64,000 nucleotides of DNA from contig JACNGB010000049.1 in assembly GCA_014384345.1 (NCBI GenBank), positions 16,742 through 80,741 of the forward strand, given 5' to 3'. This document shows positions 18,516 to 27,078 of this stretch, piece after piece. How positions within the stretch are numbered: position 1 is the first letter of the stretch; every line of letters starts with the position of its first letter. The DNA is from Candidatus Thioglobus pontius (GTDB lineage Bacteria > Pseudomonadota > Gammaproteobacteria > PS1 > Pseudothioglobaceae). The notes under the pieces were generated by a model. The model was not told the DNA's origin. It did not search any database and saw nothing but the letters and a program-made list of their open reading frames with translations. The position numbers and the translations under genes were made by a program.

Positions 18516-19646
18516 TTAGCCTAACAATTGGATCATAATACCTGCTGCAATAGCAGAGCCAATAACACCCGCCACATTAGGACCCATAGCATGCATTAAC
18601 AAGAAATTATGCGGATTTGACTCTAGCCCCACTTTGTTAGAGACGCGCGCTGCCATTGGTACAGCGGACACACCGGCCGAACCAATTAACGGGTTAATTT
18701 TATTCTTGCTGAATAGATTCATGGCTTTAGCCATTAACAAGCCACTAGCTGTACCAATCGCAAATGCAACCATACCTAACAGCAAAATACCCAAGGTTTC
18801 TGGTTGCAAGAACTTATCTGCCATAAGCTTTGAACCAACTGCCAAACCTAAGAAGATTGTTACAATATTGATTAGCGCGTTTTGAGTAGTATCGCTTAAG
18901 CGATCAACCACGCCAGATTCTTTCATTAAATTACCAAAGGCAAACATACCCAATAATGGCGCCGCGTCTGGCAATAGCAACGCAACCAACATTAACAACA
19001 TAACCGGGAAAATGATTTTTTCTGCTGTTGACACTTCACGCAATTGCACCATTTCAATTTGGCGTTCTTTTTCAGTGGTTAATGCGCGCATGATTGGCGG
19101 CTGAATTAATGGCACTAATGCCATGTATGAATAAGATGCCACAGCAATTGCACCTAATAATTCTGGTGCCAGTTTACTAGCCACATAAATACTGGTTGGG
19201 CCGTCTGCACCACCAATAATACCAATGGCGGCGGCATCAGTTAAACTGAAATCAAACACACCAGCTGCAGTTAATGCCATAGCGCCAAGTAGTGTTGCAA
19301 AAATACCAAATTGTGCCGCTGCACCGAGTAACAAGGTTTTAGGATTAGCCAATAGTGGACCAAAATCGGTTAATGCACCAACACCCATAAAAATGATCAA
19401 CGGAAAAGCGCCTGACTCAATACCGATCACATAAAACAAGTGCAATATGCCATTACCTTCAGCAATACCCGCACCTGGAATGTTAGCTAAAATCGCACCA
19501 AAGCCAATCGGCAATAGCAACAAAGGCTCAAAATTCTTAATAATGGCAAGATACAATAACAACATGCCAACTAACAACATGAGCCCCTGACCCCATACCA
19601 TTTGGTACAGGCCTGTATTAAACCAAAGTGAATTTAACTGTTCCAT
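18516..19646 (-). CDS. oadB: Na+-translocating oxaloacetate decarboxylase, beta subunit
   Basis: 376 residues, highly hydrophobic, about nine to eleven membrane segments. Family motifs are the N-terminal [17 protein letters not shown], central [25 protein letters not shown] with the aspartate known to be needed for Na+ transport, and near the end [14 protein letters not shown] and [15 protein letters not shown]. It couples decarboxylation of carboxybiotin to Na+ export across the inner membrane. It is the last gene of oadGAB, 16 nt after oadA. Confidence 0.96.
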   Translation of the reverse strand: MEQLNSLWFNTGLYQMVWGQGLMLLVGMLLLYLAIIKNFEPLLLLPIGFGAILANIPGAGIAEGNGILHLFYVIGIESGAFPLIIFMGVGALTDFGPLLANPKTLLLGAAAQFGIFATLLGAMALTAAGVFDFSLTDAAAIGIIGGADGPTSIYVASKLAPELLGAIAVASYSYMALVPLIQPPIMRALTTEKERQIEMVQLREVSTAEKIIFPVMLLMLVALLLPDAAPLLGMFAFGNLMKESGVVDRLSDTTQNALINIVTIFLGLAVGSKLMADKFLQPETLGILLLGMVAFAIGTASGLLMAKAMNLFSKNKINPLIGSAGVSAVPMAARVSNKVGLESNPHNFLLMHAMGPNVAGVIGSAIAAGIMIQLLG

Positions 19647-19662
19647 ATAAAACTCTAATTAA

Positions 19663-21471
19663 TTACGCTAATGATAATAACGTTTGACCTACAGTTACCG
19701 CATCACCCTCTCTAACACTAATATCTGTTACCACGCCACTTCTGGCCGCCTTAATTTCTGTTTCCATCTTCATAGCTTCAAGAATAACTAATACATCACC
19801 CTCATTCACTTTTTGATTGGCAGAAACCATAATTTTCCAAATATTTCCAGACAATGGCGCACCAATTGCTTCGCCACCTGTAGCTGGCGCCTCACTGACG
19901 ATTTCTTTTTGCGCAGTAGGTGCTGCAACAGGCTCGGCAGAAGCAGGCTGCATAGAAGTAATATCACCACCTGCTGACACATCAACCGTATAAGAATTAC
20001 CCTTGAATGACACAGTGTAAGTACCTTCTTCACTATCTGGTGCTGAGCAATTATCACTCTCTTGAGGTATAGGCTCAAAGAAACCTGGATTATTACGATT
20101 TTCTAAGAATGAAATACCTACTTGCGGGAATAAAGCATAGGTCATTAAATCATCAATCTTATTAGCAGCTAGCTGAATATTCTTTTCAGCAACAATTTTG
20201 TCAAATTCTTGCTCTAGAATATGCATTTCCGGGGCAATATTGTCCGCTGGACGACAAGTAATTGGTTTTGAGCCCTCTAATACTTTAACTTGCAAAGCTT
20301 GATCAACATCAGCTGGCGTAGCGCCATACTCACCTTTTAAAACACCAGCAGATTCTTTAGTAATAGTTTTATAGCGCTCACCCGTTAATACATTAAGTAC
20401 TGATTGTGTACCCACAATCTGTGACGTTGGCGTTACTAATGGAATATAGCCTAAATCTTTTCTAACACGCGGAATTTCGGCTAATACTTCATCCATCTTA
20501 TCAGCAGCATTTTGCTCACGCAATTGATTTTCCATATTAGTCAGCATGCCACCAGGCACTTGGGACAACAAGATGCGTGAATCCACACCCTTTAATGAGC
20601 CTTCAAATTTAGCATATTTACAACGAATCGGACGGAAATAGGCATCAATCTCTTCCAACTTTTCTAAATCCAATCCAGTCTTTCTAGGGCTGTTTTCTAA
20701 AATAGAAACCACTGAATTGGTCGCAGAGTGGCCGTAAGTCATACTCATAGAGCCAATCGCTGTATCAACACGATCAATGCCCGCTTCAACCGATTTAATA
20801 ATGGTCGCTGTAGAAAGACCTGTCGTTGCATGTGCGTGCAGCTGAATCGGAATGTCAATGGTTTCTTTAAGTTGTTTGACTAAATCATAGGCAACATATG
20901 GTTGCAACAAACCAGCCATATCTTTAATACACAAAGAATGTGCGCCCATGTCTTCAATACGCTTAGCCATGTCTAGCCAGGTTTGCGTATTATGCACTGG
21001 GCTAACTGTGTAAGAAATAGTGCCTTGAGCATGTTGATCTAACTTAACTGCCTGATCTACAGCAGTTTTTAGATTTCTAACATCATTCATGGCATCAAAA
21101 ATTCTAAACACACCGACGCCATTTTCTGCACAACGATCTACAAATTTACGCACCACATCGTCACTATAGTGACGATAACCTAATAGGTTTTGACCACGCA
21201 ATAACATTTGTTGTGGGGTGTTTGGCATTACCGCTTTAATCTCACGAATGCGGTCCCACGGATCTTCGCCTAAATAGCGAATACATGAATCAAACGTCGC
21301 ACCGCCCCATGATTCTACAGACCAGTAGCCAATTTTGTCTAGCTTGTCAGCAATCGGCAACATGTCGTCAATGCGCATGCGGGTTGCAAAAAGGGATTGG
21401 TGTGCATCTCTGAAAACAAGCTCAGTAATTTCTACTTTTTTGCCTTCAGTATTGGTTGATTTTTTAGTCAT
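19663..21471 (-). CDS. oadA: Oxaloacetate decarboxylase, alpha subunit
   Basis: 602 residues from the ATG at 21471, which has AAGGAA upstream; the track starts 7 codons earlier inside the end of oadG. The carboxyltransferase barrel opens with ELVFRDAHQSLFATRMR and holds SVESWGGATFD, LLRGQNLLGYRHY and KDMAGLLQPY. A linker leads to a C-terminal biotinyl domain with EAMKMETEI; the lysine carries biotin. The enzyme transfers CO2 from oxaloacetate to biotin for OadB. It could also resemble pyruvate carboxylase subunit B, but oadB and oadG next to it decide the call. Confidence 0.96.
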   Translation of the reverse strand: MTKKSTNTEGKKVEITELVFRDAHQSLFATRMRIDDMLPIADKLDKIGYWSVESWGGATFDSCIRYLGEDPWDRIREIKAVMPNTPQQMLLRGQNLLGYRHYSDDVVRKFVDRCAENGVGVFRIFDAMNDVRNLKTAVDQAVKLDQHAQGTISYTVSPVHNTQTWLDMAKRIEDMGAHSLCIKDMAGLLQPYVAYDLVKQLKETIDIPIQLHAHATTGLSTATIIKSVEAGIDRVDTAIGSMSMTYGHSATNSVVSILENSPRKTGLDLEKLEEIDAYFRPIRCKYAKFEGSLKGVDSRILLSQVPGGMLTNMENQLREQNAADKMDEVLAEIPRVRKDLGYIPLVTPTSQIVGTQSVLNVLTGERYKTITKESAGVLKGEYGATPADVDQALQVKVLEGSKPITCRPADNIAPEMHILEQEFDKIVAEKNIQLAANKIDDLMTYALFPQVGISFLENRNNPGFFEPIPQESDNCSAPDSEEGTYTVSFKGNSYTVDVSAGGDITSMQPASAEPVAAPTAQKEIVSEAPATGGEAIGAPLSGNIWKIMVSANQKVNEGDVLVILEAMKMETEIKAARSGVVTDISVREGDAVTVGQTLLSLA

Positions 21472-21497
21472 ATTCCTTAAAAAATTTAGCATGATCC

Positions 21498-21743
21498 TTA
21501 TGCTCCCCTATGCATCTTGATTGCCTGTTCAATCACAAATTTTGTCTCCTCGTCAATCTCTTGTTCGAGGGTTGTTGTGCTGTTATCTTGCTCAGATTCA
21601 TTAGTTGATTTGACCTGAAGCTTTTGAATAATAGCTGACATTGACTTAGTTACAAAAACCAACAACGTCAAAAACAAGAAAACAAAGCCCATACCAAACA
21701 TGGTTAGGTTTAAAGCTTGTGCTAATAAGTCTGCTTGTTCCAT
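21498..21743 (-). CDS. oadG: Oxaloacetate decarboxylase, gamma subunit
   Basis: 81 residues with one N-terminal membrane segment (LTMFGMGFVFLFLTLLVFVTKSMSAII), a polar acidic linker and a C-terminal FVIEQAIKMHRG. This is the form of OadG, the small subunit that holds the complex together at the membrane. It starts the oadGAB operon, 26 nt before oadA. The tRNA-Leu gene lies just upstream on the same strand. Confidence 0.9.
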   Translation of the reverse strand: MEQADLLAQALNLTMFGMGFVFLFLTLLVFVTKSMSAIIQKLQVKSTNESEQDNSTTTLEQEIDEETKFVIEQAIKMHRGA

Positions 21744-21764
21744 ACTATTACTCTTTTATTAATT

Positions 21765-21849
21765 TGGTACCGATGGACGGGGTCGAACCGTCACTCCGTG
21801 AGGAACCGGATTTTGAATCCGGCGTGTCTACCAATTCCACCACATCGGC
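21765..21849 (-). tRNA. tRNA-Leu(CAA)
   Basis: On the minus strand the acceptor stem GCCGATG pairs with CATCGGT, and CCA is encoded at the 3' end. The anticodon arm CCGGA-TTCAAAA-TCCGG gives anticodon CAA, reading UUG. The variable arm TTCCTCACGGAGTGA is long, as in leucine tRNAs, and the T loop is GTTCGAC. It lies between infA and oadG. Confidence 0.96.
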
Positions 21850-21860
21850 AATAAACTGTG

Positions 21861-22079
21861 TTACTTGTGTCTAAAAGTAATTCTACCCTTAGTTAAATCA
21901 TACGGTGTCATCTCAACGGTTACTTTGTCACCTGGAAGAATTCGAATATAGTGTTTACGAATCTTGCCCGAGATATGCGCCAGAACACTATGGCCATTTT
22001 CCAATTCAACCGTAAAAGTTGTATTAGGTAGCTTTTCCTTGACCACGCCTTCTAACTCAATGTAATCGCTTTTTGACAT
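21861..22079 (-). CDS. infA: Translation initiation factor IF-1
   Basis: 72 residues forming a single S1-type OB fold with [49 protein letters not shown] and [12 protein letters not shown], the near-invariant IF-1 sequence. It binds the ribosomal A site during initiation. It is a stand-alone gene, divergent from metF and 11 nt from tRNA-Leu on the same strand. Confidence 0.98.
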   Translation of the reverse strand: MSKSDYIELEGVVKEKLPNTTFTVELENGHSVLAHISGKIRKHYIRILPGDKVTVEMTPYDLTKGRITFRHK

Positions 22080-22214
22080 AAATATTTTTAAATTTAAACT
22101 TAGTAAATTGGAACATTTTACCCGAATGTCGCGCCGTTAACAAATAAAGGGAAAGACACTTCGAGTTTTTAAATAAGCTATAATTAGCCTATTTTTAGCC
22201 AACGTTACAAACAA

Positions 22215-23036
22215 ATGCAGTTAAGTTTTGAATTTTTCCCGCCTAGAACCGAACAAGGTAAATTAAATCTTAAGCAAGTTCGTCAAGAATTATCTGCCAT
22301 TAACCCGCATTATTTCTCAACCACTTTCGGCGCTGGCGGCACCACACAAGATGCCACACTTGAAACAGTTTTAGATATCCAGGCTAATGACGGCGTATCG
22401 GCAGCACCACATCTTTCTTGTATCGATTCGGATAAATCAAATATTTTGGCGCTATTAAATCAATACAAGGCTGCTGGCATTAATCGCATCGTTGCACTAC
22501 GTGGCGACATTCCTTCAGGTGTTCGAGACATTGGCGATTTTCATTACGCCAATGAACTGGTTACTTTTATTCGTCAAGAATTTAATGATCATTTTCATAT
22601 TGAAGTAGCAGCCTACCCTGAAATGCATCCGCAAGCAAAAAATATGAATGCCGATATTGAGCACTTTATCAATAAAGTTAAAGCGGGTGCAGATGGTGCT
22701 ATTACTCAATATTTTTACAATGCTGATGCCTACTTTCGCTTTGTTGACGAAGTGCAAAAACAAGGCGTTGATACGCCAATTACCCCGGGCATTATGCCAA
22801 TTACCAATTATGATCAGTTGTTGCGATTTTCTAATATGTGTGGCGCCGAAATACCTCGTTGGATTGAGAAGCGCTTAGCTGCTTTTGGCGATGACAATGA
22901 GTCACTAAGCGCTTTTGGCTTTGATGTTGTTGCGCAACTGTGCGACCAATTAAAATCTCAAGGGATTGATCATTTTCATTTTTATTCAATGAACAAAAGC
23001 CAGCCTACTTTACAGCTGGCTCAAACGCTAATTTAA
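22215..23036 (+). CDS. metF: Methylenetetrahydrofolate reductase
   Basis: MetF reduces methylene-THF to methyl-THF for methionine synthesis. The TIM barrel has the N-terminal LSFEFFPPRTEQGK with the catalytic glutamate, YFSTTFGAGG, CIDSDKSNI, IVALRGDIP and ADGAITQYFYNADAYFRFVDE, and ends HFHFYSMNKSQPTLQL. At 273 residues it is slightly short. A -10-like TATAAT sits at 22179-22184. It ends 3 nt before the convergent HTH gene. Confidence 0.96.
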   Translation: MQLSFEFFPPRTEQGKLNLKQVRQELSAINPHYFSTTFGAGGTTQDATLETVLDIQANDGVSAAPHLSCIDSDKSNILALLNQYKAAGINRIVALRGDIPSGVRDIGDFHYANELVTFIRQEFNDHFHIEVAAYPEMHPQAKNMNADIEHFINKVKAGADGAITQYFYNADAYFRFVDEVQKQGVDTPITPGIMPITNYDQLLRFSNMCGAEIPRWIEKRLAAFGDDNESLSAFGFDVVAQLCDQLKSQGIDHFHFYSMNKSQPTLQLAQTLI

Positions 23037-23039
23037 AAA

Positions 23040-23477
23040 CTAGTGCGTCTGCTGATCAACCCAACTTTGCAACTCGTTAAGCGGTTGTTTGTCTTGTTGG
23101 TGACAACATTTCTCCAATAACTCTAAACGCTCGCCCAGCTCCAAAAACACCAATTGATAATGCTTGTTCTTGAGCTCTTCTTTATAAAGTTTAGATTTTA
23201 ATGAAGCAATAATTGTCATTAATGCTTGCTCATTTTCTTGTTTAATGATGTCAGCTGCGCCTGCTTTATACATTGCATCAGCCTTAATGCGCTGCATTTT
23301 TTGCAAATGTAAATCACGCTCTGAATGTAGGCTATGATTTGGATAAGCCAGGCGAATACTGTCCGTGGTTACGTAACCTTCATGGGTTTGCAATTTGCCC
23401 GAATTGATTTGCTCTTGAATATTAGCACGGCTTAAGCCTAATCGACGAGCCGCTTGTGAAACGCTAAGTTTAACCAT
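23040..23477 (-). CDS. Putative helix-turn-helix protein of unknown function
   Basis: 145 residues. Residues 1-30 (KLSVSQAARRLGLSRANIQEQINSGKLQ) look like a MerR or excisionase type helix-turn-helix with a wing. Residues ~55-125 form a long charged helix, probably a dimerising coiled coil (HLQKMQRIKADAMYK, KEELKNKHYQLVFLELGERLELLEKCC). There is no ligand domain. A small DNA-binding regulator is inferred; the target is unknown. It starts at the ATG and stands alone, about 50 nt downstream of hemD on the same strand. Confidence 0.6.
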   Translation of the reverse strand: MVKLSVSQAARRLGLSRANIQEQINSGKLQTHEGYVTTDSIRLAYPNHSLHSERDLHLQKMQRIKADAMYKAGAADIIKQENEQALMTIIASLKSKLYKEELKNKHYQLVFLELGERLELLEKCCHQQDKQPLNELQSWVDQQTH

Positions 23478-23530
23478 GTTATTCCCTCTCCCCAGAAAAA
23501 TATCATTTATTACTGACTAAATTAATCAAC

Positions 23531-24268
23531 TTATGATTGTTTGTCAAGTGTATCAATGGTTGCTAATACATCGACAATTGCTTGATTACCAATATCAGCG
23601 GTAACCAATACCTGTAAGAATCCCTTAGATAATGCATATTGACGAATACGTTGACTCAATACAATCAGCGGATAAGCTGTTATTTTTTCTAGCTGATTGA
23701 GCTGGCTAGCCAACGCTATCAAGCCATCCAAATTTTCATTACTAGTCACGCTAATCACACCTTGATCGTTGGCAAGAAATGTTGTTAGTGCTTGCTTATG
23801 GACACTTGTTTTCTCGCACACCACTCGATCATACACCTGAGCATATTCAACCTGATTATGGTTTTTTTCCAAACCTAATCTTAGCGTTTCACGACCACCC
23901 TTACCTCTAAAAATTAAGATATTTTTATGGCGTAACTGCGCAACTGATTTAAGTGCCAACAGTGTCTCACTTGAGGCTTTTTCTATAGGAAATCCGTCAA
24001 CTATGATAGCTTGATCGGTTAAGCGTTTAGCTGTTGCTGAGCCAACTGCATACACAGCCGAATAGTCTAGCGTGTTTAGTAATTCCAACCCATGATCAAC
24101 CGCATTGGCACTGATAAAAATCACTGCATCATAATGTGCTCGTTGAACACTTTCCTGTAGTGTAACAACCTCCAAAGTTGGAAATAATAAAGGCTGCCAA
24201 CCTTGATTGGCTACCAATACTTCAAGTGATTTAACTTGAGCGAGTGGACGTGTTAATAAAACATTCAT
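23531..24268 (-). CDS. hemD: Uroporphyrinogen-III synthase
   Basis: HemD cyclises hydroxymethylbilane to uroporphyrinogen III, the branch point to heme and siroheme. The latter is needed in quantity for DsrAB. The sequence is weakly conserved as usual, but VLLTRPLAQVKSLEVLV, DAVIFISANAVDHGLELL, YAVGSATAKRL, ILIFRGKGGRETL and GVISVTSNENLDGL match the family's two-domain pattern. 245 residues is typical. hemC is not adjacent; an unknown gene lies 4 nt upstream. Confidence 0.9.
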   Translation of the reverse strand: MNVLLTRPLAQVKSLEVLVANQGWQPLLFPTLEVVTLQESVQRAHYDAVIFISANAVDHGLELLNTLDYSAVYAVGSATAKRLTDQAIIVDGFPIEKASSETLLALKSVAQLRHKNILIFRGKGGRETLRLGLEKNHNQVEYAQVYDRVVCEKTSVHKQALTTFLANDQGVISVTSNENLDGLIALASQLNQLEKITAYPLIVLSQRIRQYALSKGFLQVLVTADIGNQAIVDVLATIDTLDKQS

Positions 24269-24272
24269 TAAT

Positions 24273-24866
24273 CTAACAGCCTAAAATTTCTGCAATCACT
24301 CTAATTTTGTTTAACGCCTCACTTTCAGCATTTTGACAAATAAGAACACTCTGCTTGTTAATGGTTGAAACCGATTCAATATAATTGCGCATTTGAGCCT
24401 CATCCCAGCTTTCACGTGTGTACAAGACCGGGGTGTGATTGTAATACAGCCATTGTCCAGCCAACGCTTCAACCGACAAAGTACAGACTAATTGTTTGGT
24501 CGATTGAAAAGATAATCGATACTCTGCCAATAGCGCCATAATAGCCTGACTAGGTGCCTGCTCTAATTCACAAAATAAAGTGAAATCCGCTTTATAATCT
24601 GACACCGAATCTAACAATGAATTCAGTGTATTGATATCATTGAGCTGCTCATTGGTAATGCTCAACACCAATTCAAACACTTCTTCTGAATCACTTAATT
24701 CATCAAAAATCAACTCCAAATCTTCTTGGGTATCAATGGGCAGACATAGTGCTTTAAATTGGGTTGCGTAATAATCAAAACGCCACTCATTAGGCAAATC
24801 ATCCGGATAAAAATCATCCACCAAATCAAGGCCACAACGACCAATTAAAAACTCTGTTTCGTTCAT
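24273..24866 (-). CDS. Hypothetical protein, weak resemblance to DUF72 N-terminus
   Basis: 197 residues, acidic, no signal peptide or membrane segment. The start IGRCGLDLVDDFYPDDLPNEWRFDYYATQFKAL recalls the FYPxxLP ... YYA ... F pattern of DUF72/YecE TIM-barrel proteins, but the rest is shorter and lacks clear barrel motifs. It could be a truncated relative or an unrelated protein. It precedes hemD by 4 nt on the same strand and so is probably co-transcribed with it; this is the only functional hint. Confidence 0.5.
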   Translation of the reverse strand: MNETEFLIGRCGLDLVDDFYPDDLPNEWRFDYYATQFKALCLPIDTQEDLELIFDELSDSEEVFELVLSITNEQLNDINTLNSLLDSVSDYKADFTLFCELEQAPSQAIMALLAEYRLSFQSTKQLVCTLSVEALAGQWLYYNHTPVLYTRESWDEAQMRNYIESVSTINKQSVLICQNAESEALNKIRVIAEILGC

Positions 24867-24916
24867 CTTCTATTGCCTGGGCTTTATAATAAGCAAAAAT
24901 TTAACAAAAAATCAAT

Positions 24917-25870
24917 ATGCCCGATATTCTACTACCAATTATCGCCTTGCTATCAGGTTTTGCACTTTTAATTTGGAGTGCGGATGAGTTCACTGATAAC
25001 GGCGCCAAAATAGCGAATATATTTAATGTTTCACCGCTGATTATCGGTCTGCTTATTTTTGGTTTTGGTACTTCTGCACCAGAGATGTTGGTGTCTGGAT
25101 TGGCTGCTATGGATGGCAATACTGGGCTAAGTATTGGTAATGCAGTCGGCTCCAATATTTTCAATATTGCTTTGGTATTAGGCGTTAGCGCAATCATTGC
25201 ACCCATTGAAGTACATAAAGATATTTTGAAAAAAGAATGGGTGTTTTTAATGATTGCCACCTTATGCGCAGGACTGTTGTTAATGGATCAACAGCTAGAT
25301 CGCGTAGATGGATTAATTTTACTCACCCTGTTGATATTGTTTTTAACTTACACTTTTAAAGAGTCTAAAAACTCCTCTCATCATGAGTTTGACGACCTAG
25401 CGCAAACGGTTGATAAAAACCAAACCACTAAAGCCTGGTTAATGCTGTTAGTTGGGTTAATTGTATTAATATCAAGTGCAAAATTAGTGGTTTGGGGTGG
25501 TGTTGAAGTGGCGAAAGCTTTCGGTGTCTCTGATCTCATTATTGGACTAACCGTAGTTGCCCTAGGCACTAGTCTGCCAGAGCTGGCAGTTTCAATTGCC
25601 AGTGTACTTAAAAAACAATTTGAGATGGTGGTGGGCAATGTGATTGGATCAAACCTATTTAATACCATTGCAGTACTTGCTATTCCTGGCTTAATTCACC
25701 CTTCAGACGTACCACTAGAAGTTATGCAGCGTGACTATCCAATCATGCTATTACTCACGGTCTTGCTGTTTATCGTCTCTTATAAATTTGGCAAAAAGCA
25801 TATTATTAACCGATTTGAAGGCGGGATTTTAGTGGCTGTGTTTAGCCTATACATGTGGCAATTGTTTTGA
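24917..25870 (+). CDS. Calcium/sodium antiporter (YrbG-like CaCA family)
   Basis: 317 residues with about ten membrane segments in two inverted repeats. Each repeat carries the cation-binding alpha motif: FGFGTSAPEMLVSGLAAM with NAVGSNIFNIALVLG in the first, and ALGTSLPELAVSIASVL with NVIGSNLFNTIAVLA in the second. It exchanges Ca2+ (or K+) for Na+ at the inner membrane. A Na+ gradient could come from OadGAB nearby; that link is inference. Its end overlaps the start of tsaE. Confidence 0.92.
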   Translation: MPDILLPIIALLSGFALLIWSADEFTDNGAKIANIFNVSPLIIGLLIFGFGTSAPEMLVSGLAAMDGNTGLSIGNAVGSNIFNIALVLGVSAIIAPIEVHKDILKKEWVFLMIATLCAGLLLMDQQLDRVDGLILLTLLILFLTYTFKESKNSSHHEFDDLAQTVDKNQTTKAWLMLLVGLIVLISSAKLVVWGGVEVAKAFGVSDLIIGLTVVALGTSLPELAVSIASVLKKQFEMVVGNVIGSNLFNTIAVLAIPGLIHPSDVPLEVMQRDYPIMLLLTVLLFIVSYKFGKKHIINRFEGGILVAVFSLYMWQLF

Positions 25871-26325
25871 TTATTGAGCTAGAAAACGTCAATCAAACCC
25901 AGGCTTTTGCCAGCCAATTGGCCAACTGTGCAATTAGCTTAAAACAAGGTTTGATTATTTACTTGGATGGCGATTTGGGCGCTGGAAAAACAACGCTAGC
26001 TCGTCAATTTATTCAACACTTTGGGTTTGACCGGGTTAAAAGCCCAACTTATTCTTTGGTTGAAAGCTACATCAATGAACAAGTCAGCATTCATCATTTT
26101 GACTGCTATCGCCTGAGCGATCCTGAAGAACTAGAATATATTGGCATTCGTGAATATTCAGGTGCAGGACACATACAGTTAATTGAGTGGGCTGAGTTAG
26201 GCCAAGGTATGATCGAACCTGCCGACATGGTGATTAACCTCAAAGGTGAAGATGATCATCGTACCCTAACCATCAGCACACATAGTGACGCCGGCGAACA
26301 GCTTTTAGCATGCATCGATACTTAA
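25855..26325 (+). CDS. tsaE: tRNA threonylcarbamoyladenosine biosynthesis ATPase
   Basis: TsaE is the ATPase that assists TsaBD in making t6A37 in tRNA. The 156 residues have Walker A LDGDLGAGKTTLARQF, SPTYSLVESY, HHFDCYRL and the Walker-B-like IEWAELG. The track start at 25855 overlaps the antiporter by 16 nt; a start at the TTG at 25867 is possible. amiB and mutL, frequent neighbours, do not follow. Confidence 0.95.
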   Translation: MAIVLIIELENVNQTQAFASQLANCAISLKQGLIIYLDGDLGAGKTTLARQFIQHFGFDRVKSPTYSLVESYINEQVSIHHFDCYRLSDPEELEYIGIREYSGAGHIQLIEWAELGQGMIEPADMVINLKGEDDHRTLTISTHSDAGEQLLACIDT

Positions 26326-26333
26326 TATCACTA

Positions 26334-26714
26334 TTATTGTTGACCACTTTCCTTCAAACGCCAGATAAAAAATAACAAAATAGCGGCAATTATAAGCAAC
26401 ATCCATTGCAATAAGAACACCTCTCTAACCAAATAAATCGATATTGAAAAACTAGCAACTGTTAACAAACTGGCGCGAATTTTAACTTGTCGAGTGACGG
26501 TTTTAGTTTTCTCCCATTGTCTTAACAAGTCACCAAACCAAGGATGATTGAGTAACATTTGATGGAATTTTGTCGAGCTTTTGGCAAATAAGGCTAATGC
26601 CAAAATCAGAAAAGGTGTGGTTGGCAACACGGGTAGTAGGGCACCAATTGCCGCTAGAATAACAAATATCCAACCCAGTGAGATGAATAGATTTTTTTGT
26701 ATGATCTTTTTCAT
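26334..26714 (-). CDS. DUF454 / YbaN family inner membrane protein
   Basis: 126 residues with an N-terminal pair of hydrophobic segments containing LGWIFVILAAIGALLPVLPTTPFLILALALF, the YbaN signature. HPWFGDLLRQWEKTKTVTRQVK and two more hydrophobic segments follow. Function is not established. It lies 31 nt after dsrR on the same strand, in the place where Allochromatium has dsrS, but it is not DsrS. An 18-bp inverted repeat without a T tract lies between the two genes. Confidence 0.85.
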   Translation of the reverse strand: MKKIIQKNLFISLGWIFVILAAIGALLPVLPTTPFLILALALFAKSSTKFHQMLLNHPWFGDLLRQWEKTKTVTRQVKIRASLLTVASFSISIYLVREVFLLQWMLLIIAAILLFFIWRLKESGQQ

Positions 26715-26745
26715 GCAATTAGTTTAAATTGCATAGGCTAGCTAC

Positions 26746-27078
26746 TTAAGCTTTGGCTGGCGCATGACCTTGTTCAGGCTCAGTGTAATCTGGATCATTC
26801 GGATTCATAAATACAAAACTATAATCTTCGCCTGCTTGTAGTTGATCAAAATCTACTACCATACCCTCAAGTAAGGCCTTTTGCTCATAAGCAAGAATAT
26901 ATTCAACCCCATTGGATTCAAGATGGATATCACCATCACGACGCTCGTCAAAACCCATTAAGTATTGAAAACCATTATCGGTTTGGTCAACAGCAAAGCG
27001 AATGATTAACCCCTGTGTTTCAGGATTATGGGTTGATAGAGAGATCTCTTCCGCTGCTTTTTTAGTAATAGTGATCAT
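26746..27078 (-). CDS. dsrR: DsrR, A-type scaffold-like protein without cysteines
   Basis: 110 residues with the IscA/ErpA-like fold pattern: ITITKKAAEEIS, GLIIRFAVDQTDNGFQYLMGF, VEYILAYEQKALLEGMVVDF and SFVFMNPN. It has no cysteine at all, so it cannot carry a cluster in the IscA manner, which agrees with what is known of DsrR. In Allochromatium DsrR is needed for proper dsr expression or protein levels by an unclear mechanism. It is the last gene of the dsr operon and overlaps dsrN by 4 nt. Confidence 0.92.
   Translation of the reverse strand: MITITKKAAEEISLSTHNPETQGLIIRFAVDQTDNGFQYLMGFDERRDGDIHLESNGVEYILAYEQKALLEGMVVDFDQLQAGEDYSFVFMNPNDPDYTEPEQGHAPAKA

Noticed and set aside
21157-21176. 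Perfect 20-bp palindrome ATCGTCACTATAGTGACGAT with a CACTATA core like IR1
   Set aside because: It lies inside oadA and encodes the conserved YRHYSDD segment of the enzyme, so symmetry is best explained by the protein sequence; no -10 at the right distance.
26715-26732. 18-bp inverted repeat GCAATT-AGTTTA-AATTGC after dsrR
   Set aside because: Too AT-rich, with no T tract, to call the dsr operon terminator; it could equally be chance.
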